A stretch of 64,000 bases of DNA from Tanypteryx hageni (GCA_028673005.1 CM054114.1:25072369-25136368), one strand, 5' to 3'; counted from the first letter of the stretch, positions 22,557-35,435 are shown. The notes: generated by a model not told the origin, from the letters alone. Translations and numbers: made by a program.

Positions 22557-25500
22557 ATACGATGAAATGTCAAATTGTTGTTATATATGCTCTAACTGCG
22601 GTGTTGTGGTTTTTCATTCACTTTAATATGTTGAATATTTCTGCAATTTTAACTACATAAACTAATTATACGTCAATTAACTAGTTTTTGTTATACTTTT
22701 ACCGAGAGTTACTATTATCAGTTAAGCCTCATCCGCAGAAAATATCTGGCAAAAGCTATAATGTTGGCAGAGAATTCACCTTTTCAGCTAAAACGGGTTA
22801 ATTTTGCGCATTTTTTTTCTTTTGTTAGATTCAAAGCAACCGAAAAAGTTTATTTCCCGAATTATGCGATTATACACCGCTTTTGAATTTTTTTGACGCG
22901 TGACATTAAATTTCGCACGTTTGGATCGATGACGTCATTGGTTTTGATTGTTACATGTGAAATATCAAAATAAAAGTTAAAGAAGCACTGTGTTATTAAT
23001 TTATTAATGAAAATTGGGAAAAATGTCTCGAAAAAGTTTTGTAAAAAAGAAATCATGGAAAATGTCTTCTTGTTCGGATTTTTTCATTTTGCTTATAAAC
23101 GCACTCGTGCTACTATATATCAGTCTAACTTCTGAATGTAGAAGAAGCAAATTAAAACTTAGGGAACTCAGAATACGAATATATTAGTGTTAAAGAGAAT
23201 TTACAATATATTGGACGGGTTACCCTATTAAACTTAGTTCCGTAGAAAAATCGCAACTCAGATATATAATGGAAAGGACAGAAATTCAGGTATAAATCTC
23301 AGCGTGACTCTTGTTAAATTTATGTATCATATAATTTACATTTGGACACGCAAATTCAATCAAGCAGCTGAGTTTTGTATTTAATTTACGCGATAACGTC
23401 GACCAGTGTCTATATTTCACATTTTAACGTTTTTTGCGTTTAATTCGAAGCAGAAACATTTCGAATCGTCAAACAATTTTACGTATTCCTTTCGAGAATT
23501 TTATGCGGTTACTCATCCACGTTTAACACGGTAACCGGCATACAAATGAACCCTTTTTTATTACAAAACCGTATTAGCCTAAAAAGCCAATAAAGATTTT
23601 TTGACAATTTTTTTGATTACTATCAGGAAAATGTTTACAAAAAATCCGAGTTCACAATTAAGTTGATGATTTCGTACAAAAATGGCATTTTCGGCCGTCA
23701 ATAAAAGATTATTTATCGCTTGAGTTGCAATATATCTCTCAATTATTATTTCAGATGCTCCACAGCAGGAGATGGAAGTTATAATATCTAAATGCAGCAC
23801 TACCCCGATTATCCGTGTGAAGACCGGTCATTTTGGAGGACTATTTTTTTTAATTTTCCATGTTAACATTCACTCTCTCCTGTTGAGTCCCTGTTCACTT
23901 TATCTGCATGTCTGTTTGTTTTACGATAACTGTTGTCTCGATTTTTACCAAATTTCCTGTGTATGTACAAATAATTTAGAGTCGACACTCTATAGTTATA
24001 GATAGTTTTTGTGCAATTTACGTTAGTACATTATGCTAATTTACTAATCGTATTCAATCAAAAAGAAATTTAGCGTGCATACAGAAATCATCAAACGATA
24101 AAACAAACATCAAATTCAAATGTCTCTGAAATGCACAGGCAGCCTCCCATAGGCGCGCAATTTGCGTCCGCGCGGTCTCTTCTGTTAAGTCCCTGTGAAA
24201 ATTTTCTGTTTATTTGTTTGTCTGTTTTACTATAACTTCTGTCTCAAACGTAATTTCGTAAAACGATGAAACGCATTGAATAATATAGAAGAATTGAAGT
24301 TGAAAACGAGAAATATTTTACTGCTGAGGGCAGCGCATTCAATTCTATTCAAATTTTACATCCCCACTCTATGAAGCACAGGAGAACTATGAAGACTATA
24401 ATAATATTGAACATGTGATTCTCCCCCTCAGCCCTAAATGAACTGAGCGAGGCCAAAGATCCCGCGGATCCCCTAGTTTATATAATGATAGCCCGTTAGC
24501 AGCAGTCTTATATCAAATACGACGAACTTGGTTATTTTATTCTTTTGACATGTCTACCGCAACATCGCTTGCATCTCAGCATTCGTTCAAGTCATAACTT
24601 TATCTGGATAGATATAGGTTTCATTCCGTATGCGATTCGAATGGAATTTTAAATTTATTTTAGAGTTTCGCCTATGAATATTTCATCCATATCACATGTT
24701 TACTGTAATCCGTTCCTACCCCAATCCCAACAAACGCGGATGGAATTTTACTGCAATTTACTGCATATGATGAATACGGTCAAGATCCGATTTAGCGCCG
24801 TTTGTCCGTCAACGACATTGGCGTTAAAGCGGAGGTGACGGGAAATCGAGGTATATGCTTGTTCTATGTAATCATAAGATTGAAGTTCTGTTCACAACGA
24901 TTCATGGTCGGTAAGCGGGGGTGGCACTATATAAGGGGGCGATAAATGATGCGTATTCGGTTAAGGCTGAATTTGCGGTGTTTGCAAAATTGAATAAATT
25001 GAAGTTTTTCCATATACGTAAACATACTATCAACATATATATTGCATGTATTAAGTGAATTTTAATAATTTAATTATTCTTAATAATCTTGCAATAATTT
25101 CTTTATTCTTGCAAATTTTTTAATGTGAATTCTTGCTGTAAATTTAACAAATATTTAAATTAAAATCAGTTTCTGCAATATTACACTTCAGCCATAAAAA
25201 GAGCTCCATTATAATTATTTCTTAAAGAAAGTTGTATTAGGGTTAGATAAGATCATGGAGATTTCTTTTTGGCTCAAGACTTCCCAATGAAGGCGTTTTT
25301 ATTTCTTCCTATTTCCTTGATCTCTTCCCATTTATCACCTTTTCCTTTTCTCCTCTTCGTTATTCTCCTTCCTCTCTCTTTTAATCCTGGAGAATTCCCG
25401 CTCTAACCATTCTATCCCGCGCGCTCACTCAATCCGCGTGGGGGCGTTAAATTAGGGTCCGTGATGAACACCCTTTAGTCATGCACGTCAAAACTGCGTT

Positions 25501-26755
25501 GCGTCTCCACTCCTCCTGCCAGCGCATTTCCTTAACCTTAGTATAGCGCTTCCCGGGTGTTCTGGGTCATCCATTCAACTTCCTTTAAACCTCTCTTTCT
25601 TCAGTTATTTATGCTGGATTATTCGTCGAGGGCTATTTTCGTGCTTGTCATTTTTTTATGATTTAATTTTCCGGGGAAATATAATATTAGGATTCCATTT
25701 TGTTTTGATGCAAAGGCCCTCACAATTTTCCATGATGTTCCGTTATAAATTTTTTGCGAGGTAATGTTGTTGAATTTCTAATTCTAAATGCCTAACTAAT
25801 TATTCGTTTTGGTATATATTTAAATGGACACATACATAAATTTACACAATATCTCGTTGCGCCACGCAGAGGTTACCTTCTTAAAAGAGGCCGGGCAGCG
25901 ATATCTCAAAACTTAATGGTAAAAATTACTTGTTTGCGTAGGCTACGACTTTTTCAAATCACAAACCAACGCAAAAAGCTGTTCGCGCACAATCCGGTAT
26001 CTCGCATAATTAAATTTGAAGGGGTCGAGGATAAAAGCGCGATTTATAATATTTAACAGTATATAATTCGCGTAAGGAAAAAGCACTTTGATCAAATGTT
26101 TACAATGTGTATGCATATTTCAATGCATAACTATGTATAAATATGTTTATACACCATGCAACTAGAAGTAAAAGAGAAAGACGAAGGAAATATATTATCT
26201 GGCAAAACGACTTGAAAAGGAAAGTAAAATTTTGAGAAATACAGGAGAGGCAGATCGCCCATAATAATGATAGTTCTATTTACAAAATTCTTGGTTGTTT
26301 TTTACTTTAACCGTACAAACATCAAACAAACTAATTAATTATACTGGAAATGTTATTATTCGCAGGCAATTACGCTGAGTGACATTTAACGTGCGTCTTC
26401 GTTATTTTTACATTCACATGCAACTCCCACTATTCGTTGCTGCAATGGTAGGAATCAAGTACAATATAACAACTAATAAGAGAGTAAAATAATTGAAACA
26501 TCATTTAGTAGCCACATTTAGCTATATTTACTCTTTAAATGAAAAAAAAAACAATTATAGTGGTATTTTATCAGAGAGAAGACTGTAGTGCTGACTGTGG
26601 CATTGGCTAGCCTTTACTGGCGACGATATAACATGAAACAGGTCAAAAGGTCACGTAATTAATCATCAGTTCTCATTCGAATCAAAATTCGTGTTTATGC
26701 AATACTCCGTTCCTAAAAGTAACAATAATCATTTATAGGAAATGCGTAGTAAAGA
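22557..26755. other. AT-rich unassigned region
   Basis: About 4.2 kb without a recognisable gene. Two stretches, 23870-23960 and 24170-24250, resemble each other (GTCCCTGT, then TGTCTGTTT and TTTTAC-ATAACT), hinting at a decayed repeat. CCCTAGT at about 24470 follows a GATCC/GGATC hairpin and could be a Helitron-like end, though the spacing is too short to be convincing. 25270-25400 is pyrimidine-rich. Confidence 0.4.
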
Positions 26756-27170
26756 TCACAGATCCGTAAGCTTATTATCGTACGTCTTGAAGATCACCAC
26801 TGGAATTATAAGTAAAAGAATAAAGGAAAAGCCAGAAACAATATTTAGATTAATAAGGCTTCAGAAAAGGATGACGAGTTAGAGATACAATCGGAGTAAT
26901 GAGAATCATAACAGAAAGGACAAAAGGGTATTGTCAAGATTGCTGAGTATGTTTCGTCGATTGGTAGAAGGACATCGATATAATAAATTGGGTTATGCTA
27001 ATGAAGATATAGAAGGATATAGGCGTTGATTGGAAAGACAGGATGCTAATTAGGAATCTATACGTGAACCATGTAGTGAAGGCCAGATCGGAGAACGCTG
27101 ATAGCACCAGAATTATTTATCAGCAAAGGAGTTAGAAAAGGTGTTGCCAAACGTCAGTGCTATTTATTAC
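26756..27170 (+). mobile_element. decayed RTE-like reverse transcriptase, part 1
   Basis: It aligns by eye with 62655-63050: equivalents of RTISLLSHTSKIIT, the GFRKGR block (GGCTTCAGAAAAGG), a run matching the sequence after motif A (GATTGGAAAGACAGGATGCT), and GGAGTTAGAAAAGGTGTTGC for motif B. Many substitutions and small indels show it is much older than the 61-63.9 kb copy. Confidence 0.8.
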
Positions 27171-27830
27171 GAGTTGACTGGGCTTGCCTACAGCAAGCGC
27201 TAAAAAATCATATTAAGATCTAAACTAATAAATAAACAAACGAGATCTCCATGGTAACAGCACTTCAGCCATAATAAATTCCATGAGTAATAGCAGAATA
27301 TTTATAATTGTCCGTGAAATTAAGGCAATTAACCGTAATTTCCAAATTCTGTGGCAACTCGTGCCCAAGTGTTTCTATTTCAAGTTTCGTGACTCATATC
27401 GCCCTGCATGAGCAATAAGTATAATCATCATTAAGACAATACCATATATATTAAATGTATGTAAAAATTAGGATATTTTGTGTTAAGATTACGGCATCAT
27501 CAACCATGCCTTTTGCACGAATTGGATAAAAAATCAACTTTAAAAATTGACAGAAATTTGTGGCATTAGTACCCCACAATGGAAAAAGTTTAATATTCCT
27601 AAAATTGCAAATTTTAGGGATTGTTTTACTCTAATATTGTTCCATAAGAAAATAACGAAAAATGGGTACAGAGGTGAAATATTTTGAATTAAAAATATAA
27701 TTCTACTATTGAAATATCTCTCTGAAAAATTAGTTTTCTATCAAGGTGAGATGGAATGCTTGCGGAATGCAAGTAACAACTACTAGTATGTTAATAATGA
27801 CATATAATAAGTAAGAAGCGACAATATAGT
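27171..27830. mobile_element. insertion in RTE, ending in Helitron-like 3' terminus
   Basis: The RTE sequence is interrupted here. The right part (27540-27786) matches the short Helitron at 56825-57542, including the hairpin region TGCTTGC/GCAAG and a final CTAG at 27783-27786 followed by T. The left part (27375-27520) resembles 44515-44665, from a different repeat. The 5' boundary is therefore not settled; TC at 27208 after an A is a candidate. Confidence 0.6.
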
Positions 27831-28295
27831 ATTGATATTGAGTAAGGTTAATGCAGTAAGCGCCAGAAGGCACAGGAGGTTTCAAGATACGAGGAAGGGT
27901 TATAAGACAAGTAAAATATAGTGATGATTAAGTGCTTGTGGCAATAAAGGGAAAAGAAATGTATAAAATGATATCTACTGATGATAATAACAGTTAAAGT
28001 ACGTGATGACAAAATACAATAAAACAATGATAATGTGGATATTGGGAAAAGAACAAATCTTGAACATAACGAGTGGTAGAATGCCACTATTACAAGTTTC
28101 AGACTGAAATCTCCTTGGAAGTATCATTACAAGAGATGAAAAATGCATGCAAAGATTAAAGTAGCGAAGGCAAAAGTCACTTTCAGAAGAAATAAACTCT
28201 TTCTGACAAGAATATAAAGGAAGATAGACACAAGAAATTTATAAAATATGTCTGGAGAATATCTTTGTATGGAGCAGAAAAATAGACACAAAGAA
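27831..28295 (+). mobile_element. decayed RTE-like reverse transcriptase, part 2
   Basis: It resumes the RTE at the block just after motif B (AATGCAGTAAGCGCCAGAAG). It then covers motif C (AAATATAGTGATGATTAAG; the YADD-type site now reads YSDD followed by a stop) and continues to the equivalent of CVWSIALYGAE near 28290. Together with part 1 it is one element split by about 660 bp. Confidence 0.8.
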
Positions 28296-28858
28296 ACTGT
28301 TCTTTCGTAATAAAAATAATGCAAAATATATACGGTGCTTATGAAATATTTGATAAAAAATATGTAAAAATGAATGAATACACGGTAGATAAATAAACAA
28401 ATAATCAATAAATAAACATAACAAAAACATACATAAATCAATAAACAAACAAAAAAAGCAAATACGCAAACGAACATACAAAAACTCGAATAAGCAAATA
28501 ACATAATAAATAAAAGAGTACGTAGTTGTAAACAAATATAGTTGCTATCAGAGCAGAGAATTTTATTGAGAAGAAGGTAACAACGCCATCCATCAGAGAT
28601 TTTAAAAATATCTTTCCAGTCCTGTATCTCCATTTGATTGACCACTACCATGCCTGTGGAAGATTTTTTTTAGAAGTTACGAACGTGCCTGCGCTGTAAG
28701 TTTAGAATCTCAAAATAATTTTTTTTACGAATTCCCATAATTAATTTACTTCTACGCCCAAAAGAACCAACTAAGAAATATGTAAGGAGTCAAAAGCTAT
28801 TGTTTAGTATCTCTTTTATGGCTGGCGTTGGGTGCACCTGACGCCATTGTTCAGGGCG
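28296..28858. other. AT-rich unassigned sequence
   Basis: A-rich on the + strand with TAAATAAACAA-type words. The long minus-strand frames (28127-28651) are Phe/Tyr/Cys-rich composition effects. No gene seen. Confidence 0.4.
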
Positions 28859-28859
28859 A

Positions 28860-29060
28860 GAGAATGAAAGAGAAAGAGAGAAAGGGAAGAAAGTCCCTTT
28901 CCCTCTTATCGATATCTTCCATTGTGTACCTCGACCTCATTTACTATCTCCTCTTTCGTATCCCCTCCTCCATTTTTCCTCCTCCACTTTCCATCATTCA
29001 TCCCTGTTTTCCCTCCTACCCTTTCCTCCTGCCTCTCTTCTCTCTCTTATTCTCATTTTC
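28860..29060. repeat. polypurine then polypyrimidine tract
   Basis: A short GA-rich start (28860-28893) is followed by a CT-rich stretch. A 14-base C run with CT repeats lies further on at about 29318-29335. Confidence 0.6.
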
Positions 29061-30248
29061 ATTCACTTTGCAATCGGGGAGTTGGTGTCAAAACGTCATC
29101 TTCCGCTCCGTGGGGCACGGTAGATTACCCCTTTTCTCCCATCCCCTTGGAAACCTTCTGTGAAAGGGGGTGGGAAAAGAGTGGGGAGGAGGTAAGAAGG
29201 GAAGAATAACTACTTTCCCTGGAAACAGCTGAACAGAGAAAGGCGACACCCACACACACACAAAACGCCCTGACCCCTACGTCATGCAGCTGTTTGATAT
29301 TGCCCTCTCATAATAACCCCCCCCCCCCCCTCTCTCCCTTTTCTCATCCTCTTCCAACTCAAACTCCATCACAGGCTCAGCACACGCTATCGTACATTAA
29401 CTGCTCTCCTCCCCTTGTTTACTTCCGCGAATGAGAGAGAGAGAGAAAATGTTGAAGGGGCGCGATTGTATGAGGGCGCAATTGTTTCGGAATTTCTTCC
29501 TCTTTTTCGCGAGGTTTTTTTGTTTTTATTTCATTTTATTTTCAACTTATTTTTCGGGGTTCATGATCTTGATCGCGTGTTTCTTTTTTCGCTTTAAATA
29601 TCAGAGAACAATAAGTTTTTGTGACGTAGGACGGGTTATTAATATTCGCCTCTCTCTCACTCTTTGGGGAAATTATTATCCTTGAAATGTTTCTTACCTA
29701 ACTGTTAACAAAACGCAACAAAGTGCGTGATTTTGAATTTGCTTTTTTAAAACAGTAGTTTTGAAAAGTTAAAAATTTTTCTTCAAGTTAAATCGCCTTT
29801 TTTAAAGATGCTTAATCTCTCATGTGATGGACAGAATTTGTTTACATGTCTGGGAATCTCAAATTTTGCGCCATTGAATCAATAGTTTTCAAAAGCGTAC
29901 TGAGACTGTTATTCTAGGCGAATAGGTCAACAAAATAGTTTTAAATGGAATCTTGCAATGCTAAATAAGTATTATTAATGACCATGTAAATACGGGTATG
30001 CGATAAAGTCAGAGACTATTATTCCTCGCAAGAGACCTAGTTGCTAAGGTCAGTGTTTTTATTTTAAAATTTTACTGTTGTCTTTTTTCTTTCATTGGTT
30101 TTTTACAATGTTTTTTCCCATTGCGTACGTGGTTTTATTTGTATTGCCCTTTACCAACTCTCCATTGCTATCTCTTGTGTTTCCCAAAATATTGTTTAAT
30201 TACGGTGGCGGAGAAATTCTTCAAGTACTTCTTTATAAAAGATTACCT
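29061..30248. other. unassigned sequence
   Basis: Contains a CA-rich patch (29250-29262), the poly-C run and a pyrimidine-rich stretch. No gene is recognisable. Confidence 0.4.
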
Positions 30249-30252
30249 TTAA

Positions 30253-30350
30253 CCCTTAACCGCAGGACGACGAGTTTACTCGTCTACCAATTTGATCATA
30301 TGCCGCGGGACGACGAATATACTTGCAGCGCAGCTTAATTATTCTCCAAC
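30253..30350 (+). mobile_element. piggyBac-like terminal sequence
   Basis: TTAA (30249-30252) is followed by CCCTTAACCGCAGGACGACG and a hairpin GACGAGTTTACTCGTC. A second similar block, CCGCGGGACGACGAATATAC, starts at 30303. TTAA followed by CCC is the expected junction of a piggyBac element with a subterminal repeat. I did not find the opposite end, so it may be a solo end. Confidence 0.4.
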
Positions 30351-32137
30351 TATATTTTGGTTTGTAATGATGTTTAATTTTGTTAGTGATTGTAGATTTC
30401 GCGTAGCCCGCTAGATTGAGTCATTATTCAGTCTTTCCTGCGCTTCTCTTTGCGGAGGTAGTGCAAACCAAATTATGCGGGGAGACTTCAGAAGACCTGC
30501 CCCTTATTATATGTGACAGAACAGATCAAGTGTTTACGTCGCGTCGGTAATACAATTCTTTACCAGTCCTACGTCAACAAATGTATGCACAGTTGCGTCA
30601 GAATTCTCTCTCCTGAAAAAATAATCTGAAAAGTCTCCGAGTTACAGTCTCTCCGTGGTAAGCATTTTACTTTAATTTGTAAATGAAAAGGTCTTCGAAA
30701 ATTACACTTGCATTCGCTTCTGACAATACTAAGCATTAATCGTTCTTAGACCTTTGCTCCAGGGGTTTTTATTGCGTGTTTTCTTTTTAAAATTCTGTTT
30801 CAAACAGTTTTTCAATGCGTTTTCTATCTATCTAAATAGCGAGAAATGCGATTTAATACGAAATGATGCGATTTTTATAAAGATTGCATTTATATTCCCG
30901 GCCATCGGGAGCTACGTTTCGGAGTCGAATCCATCTTTTAATAAATAAAGAATACTTATCTAAAAAACGCAACGATAAATTCATCTAAAACAACGTATTT
31001 TTTTAGAGCAAAGCTGCGTCAAGATTGAAACCATAAGCAAAACTGCTCCCACGCTGGTTAATCTGAGTAATGAGAGTGATGTTGCTTTTCCCTACGCTTG
31101 TATAGAAGGCAATGGTCTAAAATTTGTATAGCTCTTGCTCAATAGAGCGATAGATGAAGATACAGAGATACAAAGAAAAAATCTAATTTTTTGCTTAAAA
31201 ATTTCGAAAAGTAGTCACAAACTTGGATATCTGTTAGTTTCAGAGTGATAGCGAGAAAAAATATTGGAGTTTGTCCATGTATTGAATCATTACATCAAGC
31301 ACGCTCGATTCAAATCAACACTATTCGAACGACAGTAAAAGTTTTAAAAATGACACAAACACTCTGCAAAATGCAAAAAAGTCTTACTTTGTCGAAATTC
31401 CGGACATTATGAGTTTACCGTAAGGAAAAATAAAGCACATCAAATCCAAATGGAGACAAAACGGATTGATTACGATATCCACGGCAGATTATTGAGATGC
31501 TTCGGAGCAAATTAAATAACAAGGCAACAGATGCCTGGGCCTCCATTTCGCTGACGGTCTCTGAAAGGAAAACGTACAGAACGGCGGCATAAATGGGGGA
31601 ACAATTTTAATTTGCGCAGACAATGTTTTAAATCTTTGTGTTGTCATGGAGAAAGCAAAAGGAGGAAATTGCCAAGCATCTGGAACGGGGACGAAATTTG
31701 CGACGAGGGAAATGATCCAGGACAAATAGAGATGGGGAGAGAGACGAGTGTTTTTAAAAGTGGTAAAGGGGATGCGAGAGGAGATTCATACAAGGGGAAA
31801 TAACGAGCGCGTGGAAGGACGAGTGAGAAGTATTCAAAAGGAACTCTGGAAGAGAATGTAGAGAGGGTACAAAATTAATATAGGGTTATGAGGAGAAGTA
31901 AAATTATTACATTTGTTTCACTCCCCTTAAACTTTCTTAACCCCGTCGACCGTCACAACTGGAGAACTATTCGTTGATATTATATAAAGTCGATAAATTC
32001 TAGTGTATGTAGTAATTTTGAATTTTATCGTGGAACGCTCATGTTTTGCAGGATTATGTGAAGCAAAATGAAATTATAAACCCTTATTGCACAATTTAAG
32101 AAGAAGCACTTAAAAAATACTTCTCGCAAAAATTTCC
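30351..32137. other. unassigned sequence
   Basis: No gene or transposon recognised. Small open frames at 31489-31725 (-) and 31612-31803 (+) overlap each other in opposite directions and lack domains. Confidence 0.4.
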
Positions 32138-32174
32138 AATAGCCACAAACAGGTAATATAAAACAGGATGCGCA

Positions 32175-32201
32175 TTTCGGCTATAAAGCAACCGTCTTCA
32201 G
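32175..32201 (-). ncRNA. hammerhead-ribozyme-like core
   Basis: Minus strand: CTGAAGA, then a stem-loop (GGTT...AGCC, loop GCTTTAT), then GAAA. This matches the conserved CUGANGA / stem II / GAAA core. Stem III and the cleavage site are not established. Confidence 0.5.
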
Positions 32202-32315
32202 TTGTAATTCACCAAAAAAAGATTCTAAACGACGTTAGAAAATAGAGCCAAAAAGAACATTCAAAAATACCTTGTAAAAGAACGTTCTTTCAGATCTATT
32301 TTTGGTGAATAGCCA

Positions 32316-32342
32316 CTGAAGATGGCTGATTTCTAGCTGAAA
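32316..32342 (+). ncRNA. hammerhead-ribozyme-like core
   Basis: CTGAAGA, then stem-loop GGCT...AGCT, then GAAA. Same layout as the minus-strand partner 115 bases away. Core match only; self-cleavage is untested. Confidence 0.5.
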
Positions 32343-32805
32343 TACGCACATGGTTTTTCATAATATTGTTGTAGCTATTGGAAATATGTATTTTTAAAAT
32401 GCTTGTTCTTGAATTATTTCACCCATAAGACGAGATCGACAGTTTCCTGTTGAATTAGTTATTGCATTAGGTTTGCTACCAAGCCGTACTAAAAATACTA
32501 AAAATTGGCCTTATTTTCTGAGATTTTTCTAAGGAAAACTATGTAAATATGCATATATGCATGCAGGACTATATGGATAGAAACCTTTTTGACTATATAT
32601 CAGGGAACTACATTCGTCAACGCAATTAATTTAGCATAAAATGATAGTTTTTATATCGAGCAAATTCCCCTGATGCTTGATACTCGTAAACTTCAAAACC
32701 GAACGCAGTTTTATATGAAAATGCAAAACCAACTTCACTGGAAAACACGAGTCAAACGTGCACAAAATCGTATTCGATGATTTCTTCGTATAGCGTATGT
32801 TTAAA

Positions 32806-32841
32806 GCACGAAACGTAGCACGAAGTGTAGCACGAAACGTT
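32806..32841 (+). repeat. 12-bp tandem repeat, three units
   Basis: GCACGAAACGTA, GCACGAAGTGTA, GCACGAAACGTT in a row. A very small minisatellite. Confidence 0.8.
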
Positions 32842-33325
32842 CGCGCAATCTAAATCAGTGTTAAAGGGAAAACCCGCGGAGGGATCAAAGTGCCATTTTT
32901 CATTTGGAGGACGCGACCCTTTTCATTGTGCCTTAATATTTCTGAATTTATCCTTCACTTCAGGGGTAGTATTTCTACCATTCCTCCCACCGTTTCTCCA
33001 TCTGATATACACGTGTTTATGTTTATTTATCGTCTGAATTTCCCGTATTAAAATCTCGCCCCGCTCTTTAAAATACAGGCAGCGAATATTGCAGATCGAT
33101 CAGAAAATACGAGGTTGTTAAGTCCAGCGACGGAAATGCTAAAGGGATAACCCCCTGAATCAATACGGGAACAATTCTCCTAACGACGCTTCGATTAACT
33201 ATGGTTCGTTGTAACGGTACCCGAAAATTGCCGCCCAATTCCGGATTGTGACATTCCTCACCTTCGCCATAACGAATCTTTGAAAAAGGACACAAAGTTT
33301 AAAAGAACATAACGAATCAGAAGAA
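32842..33325. other. unassigned sequence
   Basis: No gene recognised; the open frame at 33068-33295 (-) has no known domain. Confidence 0.35.
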
Positions 33326-33460
33326 TTCACTTAACGAAATTTTGCTTAACGGTATTTCACTTAAAGTCATTTATATAACAACATTCTGCATGATGGAAAT
33401 TAGCATAAAGTCATTTCGCAAAAATGTTATTTCGTATAACGACATTTCGCTTAGTGTTAT
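33326..33460 (+). repeat. 15-bp minisatellite, nine units
   Basis: The 135-bp span divides into nine units of about 15 bp with the theme TTCGCTTAACGNCAT (TTCACTTAACGAAAT, TTTGCTTAACGGTAT, TTCACTTAAAGTCAT and so on, to TTCGCTTAGTGTTAT). One or two related units occur alone at about 7088. Middle units are degenerate. Confidence 0.75.
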
Positions 33461-34190
33461 GTTTGTCGGAAACCAGTCGTTAGGTAAGGCATAGCAGTAT
33501 AAGAAGATGTATCAATTGTAAAAATGCAATCAAAGAAGTAAATTTTTGGGATAAATCATGTATATGTAAATGTCTTTTATATTCTTCCTTTCAATTAAAA
33601 AAAACACGCACGCACGGGTACCCGCTTTACGTACACTGGCACGCATAAATAAAACGACGAGAATATGAAAAACATGTAAATAGATAAGTATGTAACAGGA
33701 ATGGAAAATAAAACAGTCAATCAGCATCTAGAATAATGAGATGGTTTGATTATAACTTTAGGGTATTCCGCTGCTTTATATTTCGGAGGAATGAATAAAC
33801 TAACATCCACATTTTGTCTTGCGACGTGTTTGATAAAAGCACGTTTACGGTGCATTGACGAATGAATTTTTTTGCTAGAATTTATACAGCATCTAGCCAT
33901 AGTTATGGCGAATGCTTTATATAAAAGAGAAGAGTCTCATAGGCTCTAATAAAGCTAAACGAAAACGAATACGCATCTCTATCTACTTTTCTCTCCGTCT
34001 CTTTATTACCCTGCCCATAGGACTACCTTTCACAAATCCTTTCAGGTCGTCGAATCCCAAATCTGAAATTCAATTCCTATGTCAAACGCACTAGTTCTTT
34101 GAGTTGTTTTAAATAAAAAATGAATAGATTAATAATACTTGACAGGAATTTGTAAAGAACGTTCATGCATATTCATATATACGTATTGTG
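33461..34190. other. AT-rich unassigned sequence
   Basis: No gene or repeat boundary seen. Confidence 0.4.
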
Positions 34191-34206
34191 TTTATTTATG
34201 AATAAA

Positions 34207-34499
<293 letters not shown>

Positions 34500-34500
<1 letters not shown>

Positions 34501-34790
34501 CACCTCCAGAAATTGGAACGAGCCTCACTACCCACCCACTTTTTACCCCTTTCCCCTCTTTCTCTATACATACACACATCTCCATTTAACTCCTCTTCCT
34601 ATATCAATCCTCCCCCTATTTTCTGCTTATTTCTCCTTCTTCACCTCCTCTTCCTCTCCTTCCCCTATCAACCCCTATCTCTTAATCCAATATCTTGCTC
34701 TCCCGCCTTCCCTATCCCCAATCATTCTACTCCCTCACCCTCTAACTCTTCACCTCTCTCCACTTTTCCTCTACCTCCCTTTCTCTCTCA
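34500..34790. repeat. polypyrimidine tract
   Basis: C/T-rich low-complexity DNA (cctccccctatt, ctcctcttcctctcc). A 93-codon Ser/Pro/Leu frame on + is its shadow. Confidence 0.7.
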
Positions 34791-35149
34791 ATGATCAATG
34801 CGTATAGTGCATAATTTTTCCTGATCTATAGCTTTGTTTTTATTTATTCATTTTCACTTAATATATTGATGCCTTTAGTGAATCTCAGTAGGTTTATCAG
34901 GTTTTTCACATACACTTCCTGTGTGGGTGTTTTCCTGCAGTGGGTGTTTTTACATGGATTTCATTATTCTGCAGTACTGATTTATTCCAGACAATAACAG
35001 CTTTTCTAAAACAAGCATTTTTATTGTTACTTGTATTTATATTGCTAAAGTTGTATGTATTATTGCATATATGACACGCCGAAGGGTTAGGCGTCTCAAT
35101 CTCGCCCCAAATAAAAGCCATACGAATCAATTAATTAATCTCTTATTCG

Positions 35150-35435
35150 CCATGTTTTCTCTCTACTCTCCATTTAACCTCCTCCTCTATTCTCTTTCTT
35201 CCTCTTGCTCTTAATCCATATCCTTCTGTACATGCCTTTCTCTCCACAATTTTCATCCTCCTCCACCCACTCTCTCCTCAGTCCCCTATTCCTTTATACA
35301 TTCCCCTATATCATAATGCCTCCCAGAAAGTGGAAGTTCTGCAGGAGTCTCTTTCTGTCATTCCATCCTATCATCCTTTCCTCTGACAGCTCCTCTGCCT
35401 TTTCCTCCCAAGCACCAACCCCCCTCTCTTTGCCT
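35150..35435. repeat. polypyrimidine tract
   Basis: A second C/T-rich stretch less than 400 bp after the previous one, with tctctccacaat and cctcctccaccc words. Confidence 0.65.

Larger units (their letters stand above)
32138..32385. mobile_element. inverted pair of PLE-like tails (hammerhead-bearing)
   Basis: Two arms face each other. Both contain a hammerhead-like core and outer words CCAATAGC / GCTATTGG, and inner words ATTCACCAAAAA / TTTTTGGTGAAT. The arms (32138-32225 and 32290-32385) are separated by about 65 bp. This fits inverted terminal copies of a Penelope-like element with its coding part lost. Confidence 0.55.

Noticed and set aside
24440..24475. Helitron-like CTAG end after a GATCC/GGATC hairpin
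   Set aside because: Only two bases separate hairpin and CTAG, and no similar copy was seen.
28127..28651. 174-codon minus-strand frame with membrane-like composition
   Set aside because: Phe/Tyr/Cys/Ile richness follows from an A-rich + strand, and part of it overlaps the RTE fragment that reads on the + strand.
30715..30950. Open frame 30754-30948 as a gene
   Set aside because: Phe/Ile/Asn-rich, short, no domain and no supporting context.
34906..35130. Minus-strand frame with a faint LINE C-terminus look
   Set aside because: Too short and too loosely similar; no reverse transcriptase motif nearby.
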